A stretch of DNA of 35,833 bases, taken from contig NZ_LSTO01000002.1 of assembly GCF_002211445.1 (NCBI RefSeq), positions 167,344 through 203,176 on the forward strand, in the 5' to 3' direction. Positions 25,919-33,607 of this stretch are shown here, piece by piece. The position numbers and the translations under genes were made by a program. How positions within the stretch are numbered: position 1 is the stretch's first letter; every line of letters begins with the position of its first letter. This DNA is from Noviherbaspirillum denitrificans (lineage in GTDB: Bacteria; Pseudomonadota; Gammaproteobacteria; Burkholderiales; Burkholderiaceae_D). The notes under the pieces were generated by a model. That model ran no database searches. It was not told where the DNA came from and saw only the letters and a list, made by a program, of their open reading frames with translations.

Positions 25919-26842
25919 ATGAAAAGCAAGCGCAACGCCACTCTCATCGGACTCATTGCCATCTTGTTATGGAGTTCGATTGTCGGCCTGATACGCGGCG
26001 TCAGTGAAAGCCTCGGAGCGACCGGCGGAGCCGCGATGATGTATACCGTTGCATCGGGTCTGCTCCTGCTGACGATCGGCTTCCCCAGGCTTGGCGAGAT
26101 TCCCCGGCGCTATCTGCTTTGGGGGAGCATCCTGTTCGTTTCGTATGAAATGTGCCTTGCCTTGTCCATCGGCTACGCCAACAGCGGCAGGCAAGCCATC
26201 GAAGTCGGCATGGTCAATTATTTGTGGCCTTCCTTCACGATACTGGCCGCGATCTTGTTCAACAAACAAAAGTCCAACCTGCTTGTCATCCCCGGCTTTC
26301 TCATGGCTATCCTCGGGATCTGCTGGGTGCTGGGAGGGGATCAAGGCCTGGATCTTGCCGGCATGGTGGAGAACATCAAGGACAATCCGCTCAGCTACGG
26401 ACTGGCCTTCAGCGGGGCCGCGATCTGGGCGGCATACTGCACCGTCACCAGCAGGATTGCCGGAGGCAAGAATGGCATTACGCTGTTCTTCATGCTGACC
26501 GCATCCGTGTTGTGGGCCAAGTATCTGTTTGGCGCGGAAGCGGCCATGGCGTTCAGCTACCAGGCAATGATCTACCTTGTGCTCGCCGCATCGGCGATGG
26601 GTTTCGGCTATGCGGCATGGAATGTCGGCATCCTGCATGGCAACGTCACCATCCTTGCCGGCGCGTCCTATTTCATTCCCGTTGTTTCCGCTGTCCTGTC
26701 CGCAATGCTGCTGCATGCGCCGCTTTCGGTCTCGTTCTGGCAGGGCGCATCCATGGTCTGTGGCGGATCGATCCTGTGCTGGCTGGCGACGCGCGGGGCG
26801 GGCCAGGCTGCTCGACGAACGCAAAGCGCGCTATCGAAGTAA
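25919..26842 (+). CDS. yddG: Aromatic amino acid exporter of the DMT/EamA family (YddG)
   Basis: 307 residues, ten predicted membrane helices in two EamA repeats. The sequence follows remembered E. coli YddG closely: RNATLIGLIAILLWSSIVGL, ALSIGYA, QAIEVGMVNYLWPSFTIL, GICWVLGGDQGL, AAYCTVTSR, YAAWNVGILHGNVTI and SFWQGASMVCGGSILCWLA. YddG exports aromatic amino acids and some toxic analogues across the inner membrane. AAGG lies 4 bases before ATG. It is a single gene with its own upstream region (25722-25918), divergent from the YihY-type gene and convergent with the AsmA-type gene. Confidence 0.93.
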   Translation: MKSKRNATLIGLIAILLWSSIVGLIRGVSESLGATGGAAMMYTVASGLLLLTIGFPRLGEIPRRYLLWGSILFVSYEMCLALSIGYANSGRQAIEVGMVNYLWPSFTILAAILFNKQKSNLLVIPGFLMAILGICWVLGGDQGLDLAGMVENIKDNPLSYGLAFSGAAIWAAYCTVTSRIAGGKNGITLFFMLTASVLWAKYLFGAEAAMAFSYQAMIYLVLAASAMGFGYAAWNVGILHGNVTILAGASYFIPVVSAVLSAMLLHAPLSVSFWQGASMVCGGSILCWLATRGAGQAARRTQSALSK

Positions 26843-26900
26843 TGCGCGAACTGCACGATTCGCCGTTTCAATTCGCGGCCAATGCAAACCGCCGCCCGAA

Positions 26901-28886
26901 TCATTTCCTGCCCGGGGGCGGGGCCCGCGGCTTCTTCCCCGCTTCCTTCAGCAATGGCACGCAGGGACTGTCCTCGGCCGGCCCCGGATTGATCAGGGCC
27001 AGCAATGCGGCTGCCGGCGCGGCAGCCACTCCGAGGACGGTCGCCGCCGCTGCCTTGGCCGCCACCACGCCTTTGTCCACGCCGAAATCCGGATTCTTGA
27101 AGGTGCCGCTTACGTACAGCGGCGAGCGCAGGGAAATGATGCGCACGCCCTTGCTTTCCGGGTTGATGGTCAGGTTCAGTTTTTCTTCCGCAAAGTTGAT
27201 GTTCCCGTCAGCGGTGATCGTGGCATCGTTGGTGTCGATAACGAACAGCCGCGTTTGCATCACCCCATTCTTCACGCCGAAGTCTACCGCCATGCAGTTG
27301 AGCCGCACCTGACGGTCGCCGAACAACTTGGCGGCGAGCGCGCTGGCGATGTTCAGGCCCGCAGCTTCAAGGATGAATTTGCTGATGCTGCCCTGGTGGA
27401 TCAGCGACTTCACCTCGCCGTTGGATGAGGCGAGCAAGGCGGCGAAGGAGTTGCCGACCGCGCTCAACTCCGCATCGCCGTTCACTTCGCCGATGCTGGC
27501 CTGCATGGTTTCTGCCTTGGGAAACATTTCCTTCAGGCGCAAGCCGCGCGCCGACACCTTCATCCGCGCCTTCGCGGGATTGTTGCGGCCGTCGATGTTC
27601 AGCTGGGTCGTCAACCGCCCGCCGGCGATGCCGAAGTTGAGCGGCGCCAGCGCGAGGACGCCGTTATCCATGGTCACGTGTGTTTCCACGTTGTCGATGG
27701 GCAGGGCCGCATCGCGGATAATCCTCTTTCCGCTGAATTTCACCTTCACATCCATCTTGCCCCAGCGGTCGGTCTTGAACGGCGACACGGGCAAGACCTT
27801 GCCCGGCGGGATCTTCGCCTTTTCGTCATCCTTGTTGGCTTCCTCGTCGGTGCCGACCAGTGCGCGCAGGTCGGTCAGGCGCAACTGGTTCGACACGACC
27901 TCGCCGGACAACAGCGGCCTAGGCTTGCGGTGCAGGTACTCGAGGGTGCCGGCGATATCGCTCTGGCCAACGCGCCCTTGGAATTTTTCGTAGCGCACGC
28001 GGATGTCGTCCGGCTTGAAGCTGCCGATCACCCGGCCCTCGGTGGAAAATTTTGGCGTCTCCGGCAGCACGACGCCGCTCAGCGGGAACAGGTCGGCCAT
28101 GCTGGCGCCAAGGATTTTCAGTTTGACGTCGAGCGCGGTCGGATGCGCGGGATCGGTCAGGCGGCCGTCGGCGGTGATCGTTGTCTCGACCACCTTCAGC
28201 GTGGCGTCGACCGGATATTGCACGTTGCGCTTCATCAGCGTCAGCAGACCGCCGGCCTTGCCGCCGCCACTGACCTTTTCGCCATTGAAGATGCCGCCCA
28301 GCCTGAAGTTGACCGTGCCGTCGCTGGAGGTGTCGATGCGTGCGGTGGCGTCGGCCTTCTTCGCCGGATCGACATAGCGCACATTGCCGTTCTTGATCGC
28401 CAGGCTATGCAGGGCGAAGTCCCACGCGGAGGGCTTTTGCTCTTCCTCTTTCTTGAACGTCCAGTTGTTCTTGTCGTCCTTGCTTTTCTCGAGGATGACG
28501 TCGCCGCCGTCCACGACCAGTGTGCCGATGCTGATCGTCTTTGTGAGCAGGGGGAGGGGGCTGATGGTGGTGTCGACCTGCTTCACGCGCGCCATCAGGG
28601 GGCCGGTGCGCGCCCAGCCTGGATTGCCGAGGCTGATGTCCAGTGCCCGGATGTGCGGCCATGGGATGAATCGGCGCCAGCCGGCCTGTTGTTCCGGCGG
28701 CCGCTCCCAGCGGAAGGACAGGTCGCCGTTGATAGCGAAGGGGCGCCCGGTCGCTTCACTGACCTTGTCATTGACCCACGGCTTGATGCGGTTCCAGTCG
28801 AAAGCGGAGGCAAACGCGAGCAGCAAGGCAAGCGTCACCACGACTGCGCCGAATGCGATCCCTGCGATTTTCAATGCGCGTCTCAT
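26901..28886 (-). CDS. AsmA-family protein
   Basis: 661 residues if the start is ATG 28886 (MRRALKIAG), the usual AsmA opening. An in-frame ATG at 28925 would add 13 residues; neither has a good ribosome site. One N-terminal membrane helix (about 8-28), then a long periplasmic beta-rich region with the AsmA signatures DWNRIKPWVNDKVSEATGRP, a repeated DG-rich core, LNIDGRNNPAKARMKVSARG and LNLTINPESKGVRIISLRSP. It ends with an Ala-rich helix and a basic Pro-rich tail. AsmA-like proteins are now viewed as bridge-like lipid transport or outer-membrane assembly factors in the envelope. It stands alone, convergent with yddG and divergent from the acyl-CoA ligase gene. Confidence 0.88.
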   Translation of the reverse strand: MRRALKIAGIAFGAVVVTLALLLAFASAFDWNRIKPWVNDKVSEATGRPFAINGDLSFRWERPPEQQAGWRRFIPWPHIRALDISLGNPGWARTGPLMARVKQVDTTISPLPLLTKTISIGTLVVDGGDVILEKSKDDKNNWTFKKEEEQKPSAWDFALHSLAIKNGNVRYVDPAKKADATARIDTSSDGTVNFRLGGIFNGEKVSGGGKAGGLLTLMKRNVQYPVDATLKVVETTITADGRLTDPAHPTALDVKLKILGASMADLFPLSGVVLPETPKFSTEGRVIGSFKPDDIRVRYEKFQGRVGQSDIAGTLEYLHRKPRPLLSGEVVSNQLRLTDLRALVGTDEEANKDDEKAKIPPGKVLPVSPFKTDRWGKMDVKVKFSGKRIIRDAALPIDNVETHVTMDNGVLALAPLNFGIAGGRLTTQLNIDGRNNPAKARMKVSARGLRLKEMFPKAETMQASIGEVNGDAELSAVGNSFAALLASSNGEVKSLIHQGSISKFILEAAGLNIASALAAKLFGDRQVRLNCMAVDFGVKNGVMQTRLFVIDTNDATITADGNINFAEEKLNLTINPESKGVRIISLRSPLYVSGTFKNPDFGVDKGVVAAKAAAATVLGVAAAPAAALLALINPGPAEDSPCVPLLKEAGKKPRAPPPGRK

Positions 28887-28971
28887 ACTGCATTTGATGC
28901 CGCCGGAATGTTTCAGTTCGATCAATTAATCCAAGACAAAAGCGCAAGCCGATTGTTTTTGAAGGGCAAGA

Positions 28972-29001
28972 TTGGACGCGTGCTGCCGCAGCCAGTATTA
29001 C
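28972..29001 (+). promoter_or_regulatory. Weak candidate promoter for the acyl-CoA ligase gene at 29069
   Basis: TTGGAC (28972-28977) and TATTAC (28996-29001) are spaced by 18 bases and match four of six consensus bases each. No operator is recognised in the 28926-29068 region between the divergent genes. Confidence 0.25.
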
Positions 29002-29068
29002 TACGGTATAGCCTGTACCGTCCGCCCGGGTTACCTTCGGACTGATAAAACCAACATGGAGACACAGC

Positions 29069-30604
29069 ATGAGCCTTGCCCATCTTCTCGTCCGCCACGC
29101 ACTGCAAACGCCGCATCGTCCGGCAATCCTCAACGGGCCGAATGTGCATGCCACCTATGGCGAATGGGCCGCCCGCTCCGCAGGCCTGGCGCACCGCTTC
29201 CGGGAAGCGGGCCTGGTGCCAGGCGAGCGCGTGGTCTTGTTCATGCGCAATCATCCGCGTTATCTCGAAGTCCTTTGGGCTGCGTGGTGGGCCGGGCTGG
29301 TGGTCGTGCCGGTGAATGCCAAGCTCCATCAGAAGGAGGTCGAGTGGATCGTCGATAACGCGCAGGCACGCTGGGCCTTCGTCACCGCCGACGTGGCTGC
29401 CGGCCCGCTTGCCGGACTGGAGCGGCAAGTCGATATCGAATCGCCCGAAGCTGATGCGCTGCTCGCCCCCGTGGATGCTGCGACCGTGCCGCTGGCGGCG
29501 CGCGAGCCTGACGACATAGCCTGGCTGTTCTATACCAGCGGCACCACGGGCCGGCCCAAGGGCGTGATGATCACGCACCGCAACCTGATGACCATGGGGC
29601 TCACGTATTTCATCGATGTCGATGCGGTGTCGCCCGACGATGCGATCGTCTATGCCGCGCCCATGTCCCACGGGGCGGGGCTGTATGCGGTGCCGCATCT
29701 GATGGCTGGCGCACGCCACGTGGTGCCGGCCTCGGGCAGCGTTGACCCGGCCGAACTCTTCGCGCTCGGGAGGGAAGTTGGCCCGTTGTCGACGTTTGCA
29801 GCGCCAACGATCGTCAAGCGCATCGTGGACTACGCCGAGCAGGCCGGCCTGACGCCGGAAGATGCGGCGCGGTCTTTTAAAACCATCGTCTACGGCGGCG
29901 CGCCTATGTATGTCGCGGATATCCAGCGGGCGCTGCGCGTGATGGGGCCGCGTTTCGTCCAGATCTACGGGCAGGGCGAAACACCCATGGTCGCGACGGC
30001 GCTGTCGCGGCGGCATCTCTGCGACAGCAGCCATCCGCGCTACCTGGAACGAATCGGATCTGTCGGCGTGGCCCAGACGCCGGTGCAGGTGCGCATTACC
30101 GATGAAAGCGGACGCAGTCTCCCCACCGGTGAAATCGGCGAGGTACTCGTCAAGGGGGATAGCGTGATGGCCGGCTACTGGCGTAATGAGGCAGCCACGG
30201 CATCGGCAATTCGCAATGGCTGGCTCTTCACCGGCGACGTAGGCAGCCTCGACGCAGAGGGCTTCCTCACGCTGAAAGACCGCAGCAAGGACCTCATCAT
30301 CAGCGGCGGTTCCAACATCTATCCGCGCGAAGTGGAGGAGGCGCTGCTGACTTTTCCGGGCGTGAGCGAGGTGGCGGTGGTCGGCGCGCCGGACACGGAA
30401 TGGGGCGAGGTCGTGGTGGCTTTCGTGGTGCCGGAGGCAGGCACCGAATTGACGGTCGAGATGCTGGACCGGCACTGCCTGGAACAGATTGCCCGCTTCA
30501 AGCGGCCCAAGCGCTACCTGATTGTCTGCAGCCTGCCGAAGAACAATTACGGGAAGGTGCTGAAGACAGAGTTGCGCGTACGGTTGGCGGGACATACGCC
30601 GTGA
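29069..30604 (+). CDS. AMP-forming acyl-CoA ligase (fatty/aromatic acid-CoA ligase type)
   Basis: 511 residues, full length for the ANL superfamily. P-loop-like motif YTSGTTGRPKGV at 155-166, A5 motif YGQGETP about 305, adenylate-binding WLFTGDVGSLDAEGFLTLKDRSKDLIISGG about 385-415, hinge and linker, and the catalytic lysine K496 in NNYGKVLK. It activates a carboxylic acid as the acyl-AMP and then the CoA thioester. The sequence resembles the group annotated as long-chain-fatty-acid or p-coumarate/benzoate-type ligases; the acid cannot be named. GGAG lies 7 bases before ATG. It is alone in its transcript and ends before the repeat at 30679. Confidence 0.9.
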   Translation: MSLAHLLVRHALQTPHRPAILNGPNVHATYGEWAARSAGLAHRFREAGLVPGERVVLFMRNHPRYLEVLWAAWWAGLVVVPVNAKLHQKEVEWIVDNAQARWAFVTADVAAGPLAGLERQVDIESPEADALLAPVDAATVPLAAREPDDIAWLFYTSGTTGRPKGVMITHRNLMTMGLTYFIDVDAVSPDDAIVYAAPMSHGAGLYAVPHLMAGARHVVPASGSVDPAELFALGREVGPLSTFAAPTIVKRIVDYAEQAGLTPEDAARSFKTIVYGGAPMYVADIQRALRVMGPRFVQIYGQGETPMVATALSRRHLCDSSHPRYLERIGSVGVAQTPVQVRITDESGRSLPTGEIGEVLVKGDSVMAGYWRNEAATASAIRNGWLFTGDVGSLDAEGFLTLKDRSKDLIISGGSNIYPREVEEALLTFPGVSEVAVVGAPDTEWGEVVVAFVVPEAGTELTVEMLDRHCLEQIARFKRPKRYLIVCSLPKNNYGKVLKTELRVRLAGHTP

Positions 30605-30678
30605 ATCATGATTGCGCCGCTGCGATCAGGCCGGGTTCGACAATGGGAAGCTGGTCGGCGGCAGCCGCTGGATGGCAA

Positions 30679-30780
30679 TTGCATTGATTTTCATCAAAGC
30701 AATGTTTCCCTTGAAAATCAGTGACTTGCCTATGCTTATCCACGGTTGTCCACAGAATTGACCACAGCAACTGTGGGCAA
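30679..30780 (+). repeat. 102-bp direct repeat, copy A, with FNR-type palindrome and DnaA-box-like cluster
   Basis: Aligns without gaps to 33182-33283, 82 of 102 bases identical by hand count. Parts in order: TTGAT-TTTC-ATCAA, a perfect FNR-type palindrome (30684-30697); a second, overlapping inverted pair GATTTTCA/TGAAAATC (30686-30719); then four DnaA-box-like 9-mers. It lies between the convergent ligase and chemoreceptor genes, where no promoter is needed. Confidence 0.8.
30736..30780 (+). other. Cluster of four DnaA-box-like 9-mers (copy A)
   Basis: TTATCCACG (30736), TTGTCCACA (30746), TTGACCACA (30758) and, inverted, TTGCCCACA (30772-30780). Each is one or two bases from the DnaA box TTATCCACA. 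Spacing is 10, 12 and 14 bases start to start. Protein binding is inference. Confidence 0.5.
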
Positions 30781-30809
30781 TTCCGTGGAGCGGGGACGGG
30801 AAGCTTCCC

Positions 30810-32525
30810 TTAGAACTCATCCCATTCTTCATTCGTTCCGGTCTTCAATGCGGCCAGCTGGCGCGGCTGCGTGTCGCGCCTGGCCGCGAGGGAGGAGACC
30901 GAAGAGGCTTTCCGCTGCAGCGGCCTTGGCGCCGCCGCCTGCCGGGCGGCCGGCTGCGCGGACGGGGCTTCCCCGTTCACCTTGAACACGCTGACGACTC
31001 CGGCAAGCGACGAGGCCTGGTCCTTCAGCGCTTCGGATGCCGCCGCGGCTTCTTCCACGAGCGACGCGTTCTGCTGCGTGACTTCGTCCATCTGCGTGAT
31101 CGCCTGGTTGATCTGTTCGATGCCGGTCGTCTGCTCGTTGCTGGCGGCCATGATCTCGCCCATGATGTCGGTCACGCGTTTGACGCTCTCCACGATCTCG
31201 TTCATCGTCGTGCCGGCCTGGTCGACCAGGCGCGATCCGGTGTCGACCTTTTCCACCGAGTCGTCGATCAGTGCCTTGATTTCTTTTGCCGCGGAGGCGG
31301 ACCGTTGCGCAAGGCTGCGCACTTCGGCGGCCACGACAGCGAAACCACGTCCCTGTTCGCCTGCGCGTGCCGCCTCGACGGCAGCATTCAGTGCAAGGAT
31401 GTTGGTCTGGAAGGCGATGCCGTCGATGACGCCGATGATGTCCACGATCTTGCGGGCGGACTCATTGATCGAGCCCATCGTGTCGACCACCTGTCCGACC
31501 ACGTCGCCGCCCTTGCTGGCGACTTCGGAGGCGGACATGGCCAGCTGGTTGGCCTGCTGCGCATTGTCGGCGTTCTGCTTCACCGTCGAGGTGAGTTCTT
31601 CCATCGAAGAGGCGGTTTCTTCCAGTGAGCTGGCCTGCTCCTCGGTGCGCGAGGAGAGGTCGAGGTTGCCGGTCGCGATCTGGCTCGAAGCCGATGCGAT
31701 CGAGTCGGTGCCCTTGCGCACTTCGGTGACGATGTTGGACAGGCTGTCGCGCATTGCCTTCATCGCAAACAGCATGCTCGAGTGGTCGGATTTCTTCAGG
31801 TTGACGTCCACCGTCAGGTCGCCGGCTGCGATGCGGTTGGCGACTTCCGTCGCATAAGCCGGTTCGCCGCCGAGCTGGTTGACGAGGCTGCGGGTGATGA
31901 TCACCGCGGCGCCAATGCCGGCAGCCAGTGCCAGTACGGACAGCGTGACCATCCAGAAGCGGGCGCTTTCATAGGCTTCGTCGGCGGCCTTGGAGTCCTT
32001 GTCGTTGTTCTCCTTCTGGTAGTTGATGTTTTCGTCGATCATCTCCTGCCATTTCTGCGTTGCCGGCGCTGCGGTCTTGATCAGCAGTTCAATCGCTTCC
32101 GCATCCTTGTTTTCCTTCGCCAGGTCGATGACCTTCTGGTTGAGCGGACGCGCGGTTTGCATGGCGTCCCGTATGCGGGCACGCATGGCCTTGCCGGTTT
32201 CGCTCGCCGGCGTCTTTTCAAGTGCGGCGACCGCATCGTCGTACTTCTTGCGGGTTGCGACGATCTTGTCGATCTCGGTCTGGATGGCGGCAGGGTTTTC
32301 AAGCAGGATGACCGTGCGCGTGATGCGCGAAACGATGTGGACGGATTCCGACATGTCGTCGAGCAGGTTCATCTTGTACGTGTTTTCATGCACGATCTTG
32401 CCGACGCGGCTGTCGATCTCGCTCATGCGGACCAGGCCCAGCCCTGCAATGAATGCGAGGAGGAGAAGCACAATACCGAAGCCGAGACCGAGGAGCTGGC
32501 TCACCTTCAACTTGGAAAGATTCAT
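30810..32525 (-). CDS. Methyl-accepting chemotaxis protein with four-helix-bundle sensor
   Basis: 571 residues. Membrane helix about 11-32, helical periplasmic sensor about 34-188 of the 4HB/TarH type, second helix about 190-212, HAMP about 213-265, and a long signalling coiled coil with the universal tip around [25 protein letters not shown] ending in [19 protein letters not shown] (two runs, about 370-410). A Pro/Ala-rich linker leads to the C-terminus EEWDEF, which resembles the WxxF-type pentapeptide that tethers CheR and CheB. The ligand is unknown. AGGGAG precedes ATG 32525. It is the second gene after cheW (43-bp gap) and feeds a CheA encoded elsewhere. The pair is flanked by the two 102-bp repeats. 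Confidence 0.94.
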   Translation of the reverse strand: MNLSKLKVSQLLGLGFGIVLLLLAFIAGLGLVRMSEIDSRVGKIVHENTYKMNLLDDMSESVHIVSRITRTVILLENPAAIQTEIDKIVATRKKYDDAVAALEKTPASETGKAMRARIRDAMQTARPLNQKVIDLAKENKDAEAIELLIKTAAPATQKWQEMIDENINYQKENNDKDSKAADEAYESARFWMVTLSVLALAAGIGAAVIITRSLVNQLGGEPAYATEVANRIAAGDLTVDVNLKKSDHSSMLFAMKAMRDSLSNIVTEVRKGTDSIASASSQIATGNLDLSSRTEEQASSLEETASSMEELTSTVKQNADNAQQANQLAMSASEVASKGGDVVGQVVDTMGSINESARKIVDIIGVIDGIAFQTNILALNAAVEAARAGEQGRGFAVVAAEVRSLAQRSASAAKEIKALIDDSVEKVDTGSRLVDQAGTTMNEIVESVKRVTDIMGEIMAASNEQTTGIEQINQAITQMDEVTQQNASLVEEAAAASEALKDQASSLAGVVSVFKVNGEAPSAQPAARQAAAPRPLQRKASSVSSLAARRDTQPRQLAALKTGTNEEWDEF

Positions 32526-32568
32526 GATGTCTCCCTGTTAGTGACGTGGTAAGGCGGTTTTGTTGTAT

Positions 32569-33051
32569 TCAGGCGGCTTGACGCAAGTTCATGCCGAGGC
32601 CGAGGACCTCGTCATTCACGACTTTGTCGATATCGAGCAGGATGAGCATGCGCTCGTCGAGCGTTGCCAGTCCCTGAAGGTAGTTGGTGTCGAGCGCGGT
32701 GCCCATCTCGGGTGCCGGCTTGATCTGCCCGGATGCGAGCGCGACGACGTCCGAGACGCTGTCGACGACGATGCCGATGACGCGGGTATCGATGTTGAGG
32801 ATGATGACCACCGTGAACTGGTCGTAGGTAACGTTGCCGACATTGAAACGGATGCGCATGTCGACGATCGGTACGATGATGCCGCGGAGGTTGATCACGC
32901 CCTTGATGAAGTCGGGAGCGTTGGCAATCGCGGTGACGGCTTCGTAGCCGCGGATTTCCTGCACTTTGAGGATGCCGATGGCATATTCCTCTTTCCCCAG
33001 ACGGAACGACAGGACTTCGGAATCGTTGGGGGACAGCGTTTCATTGCTCAT
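32569..33051 (-). CDS. cheW: CheW-type chemotaxis adaptor
   Basis: 160 residues with a single CheW domain: VLSFRLGKEEYAIGILKVQEIRG, GVINLRGIIVPIVDMRIRF, VVIILNIDTRVIGIVVDSVSDVV and LDERMLILLDIDKVV. It couples receptors to the CheA kinase in the signalling array. GGGAGGAG precedes ATG 33051. It is first in a two-gene unit with the chemoreceptor, an accessory pair without cheA, cheR, cheB or cheY, so it must join a main chemotaxis system elsewhere. Its leader carries a 9-bp inverted repeat (33068-33091), and the 102-bp repeat copy B lies upstream. Confidence 0.95.
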   Translation of the reverse strand: MSNETLSPNDSEVLSFRLGKEEYAIGILKVQEIRGYEAVTAIANAPDFIKGVINLRGIIVPIVDMRIRFNVGNVTYDQFTVVIILNIDTRVIGIVVDSVSDVVALASGQIKPAPEMGTALDTNYLQGLATLDERMLILLDIDKVVNDEVLGLGMNLRQAA

Positions 33052-33067
33052 ATCTACTCCTCCCTGG

Positions 33068-33091
33068 TTAAATTTCCAGTTAGAAATTTAA
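33068..33091 (-). promoter_or_regulatory. Inverted repeat in the cheW leader
   Basis: TTAAATTTC and GAAATTTAA are perfect 9-bp arms around CAGTTA, ending about 16 bases before the cheW start and next to its ribosome site. It could be an operator or an mRNA hairpin that affects translation. No known motif matched. Confidence 0.4.
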
Positions 33092-33181
33092 TCGGAGGAA
33101 ATAGAGGGCGCTTCTCATGTTTATGGTGGATGAGAAACTTTTTTTTTTGATGCTGTGTTGTCGTCGCCACGAGAGGCGCGG

Positions 33182-33283
33182 TTGCATTGATTTTCATCAA
33201 TGCAACATTTTCTTTGAGAATCAGGGGCTTAGGGAGGCTTGTCCCTGGTTGTCCACAGGATTAGCCACAGCAAATGTGGGCAA
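33182..33283 (+). repeat. 102-bp direct repeat, copy B, with FNR-type palindrome and DnaA-box-like cluster
   Basis: Ungapped partner of 30679-30780 in the same orientation, 2.5 kb away. The FNR-type TTGAT-TTTC-ATCAA at 33187-33200 is embedded in a longer perfect palindrome with 11-bp arms (33181-33206). Four DnaA-box-like 9-mers follow: TTGTCCCTG (33239), TTGTCCACA (33249), TTAGCCACA (33261) and inverted TTGCCCACA (33275-33283). It is about 130 bp upstream of cheW, but no -10 lies at the class II distance. Confidence 0.8.
33239..33283 (+). other. Cluster of four DnaA-box-like 9-mers (copy B)
   Basis: Same order, orientation and spacing as in copy A. The central TTGTCCACA and the inverted TTGCCCACA are identical in both copies; the first box is degenerate here. 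Conservation of the boxes exceeds that of the block just before them. Confidence 0.45.
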
Positions 33284-33311
33284 CATTTTCGATAGGAAAA
33301 AGCGATGGGCG

Positions 33312-33344
33312 AAAAAAAACCCGCAGGCCTTTCGGCTTGCGGGT
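33312..33344 (-). terminator. Rho-independent terminator (distal)
   Basis: On the minus strand ACCCGCAAGCC pairs with GGCCTGCGGGT around a GAAA loop, with one mismatch, and runs straight into eight T (33312-33319). It lies 264 bp past the ligase stop and beyond another terminator, so it may serve a separate short transcript. Confidence 0.8.
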
Positions 33345-33407
33345 AAATCCAATTCAAGAAGAGTTGGAGGAGACAGGTGCTACTTTATCGCAGTGCAGCA
33401 TAGATGT

Positions 33408-33454
33408 CTGCTTTATTATCGTTATATGAGTTATGCGTTTTAGATATAAAGCAG
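33408..33454 (-). ncRNA. Possible small RNA region between two terminators
   Basis: Between the two minus-strand terminators is an AT-rich stretch with perfect arms CTGCTTTAT (33408-33416) and ATAAAGCAG (33446-33454). A minus-strand transcript starting here and ending at 33312 would be about 100-140 bases with a strong terminator. A GATAAT -10-like hexamer is present, but no good -35. Weak evidence; it could be only spacer. Confidence 0.2.
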
Positions 33455-33462
33455 GCGGAAAT

Positions 33463-33494
33463 AAAAAAGCCCGATGGCGTTTCCGCCGCGGGCT
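33463..33494 (-). terminator. Rho-independent terminator (proximal) of the acyl-CoA ligase gene
   Basis: On the minus strand AGCCCG and CGGGCT enclose an inner GGCG/CGCC stem with a GAAA loop and a small internal bulge, followed by six T. It lies 113 bp past the ligase stop. Confidence 0.75.
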
Positions 33495-33607
33495 CCTGTC
33501 TCTCTCGTCATCCTGATATGGATTTTTTTGGTACAGCCGACGGATATTACACCGAAAAATGTGCGATTTTCGAAAAAATTCCTACGGGAATCGCACTTTT
33601 GGTTCGT

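Larger units (their letters stand above)
33052..33607. other. 556-bp intergenic region between the acyl-CoA ligase gene and cheW
   Basis: No credible gene on either strand. It holds, from the cheW side: a leader hairpin (33068-33091), 102-bp repeat copy B (33182-33283), two minus-strand terminators (33312-33344 and 33463-33494) and, between them, an AT-rich structured stretch with a 9-bp inverted pair (33408-33416 and 33446-33454). It is much more AT-rich than the genes around it. Confidence 0.8.

Noticed and set aside
30736-33283. DnaA-box-like clusters read as a replication origin
   Set aside because: The boxes are degenerate, there is no AT-rich unwinding region beside copy A, and no dnaA, dnaN, parAB, rpmH or gidA nearby. 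Two copies flanking a chemotaxis pair fit a dispersed repeat better than oriC.
30679-33283. The direct repeats as the ends of an insertion sequence or composite transposon
   Set aside because: No transposase or integrase frame lies between or next to them, no target-site duplication is visible, and the units are direct and diverged rather than terminal inverted repeats.
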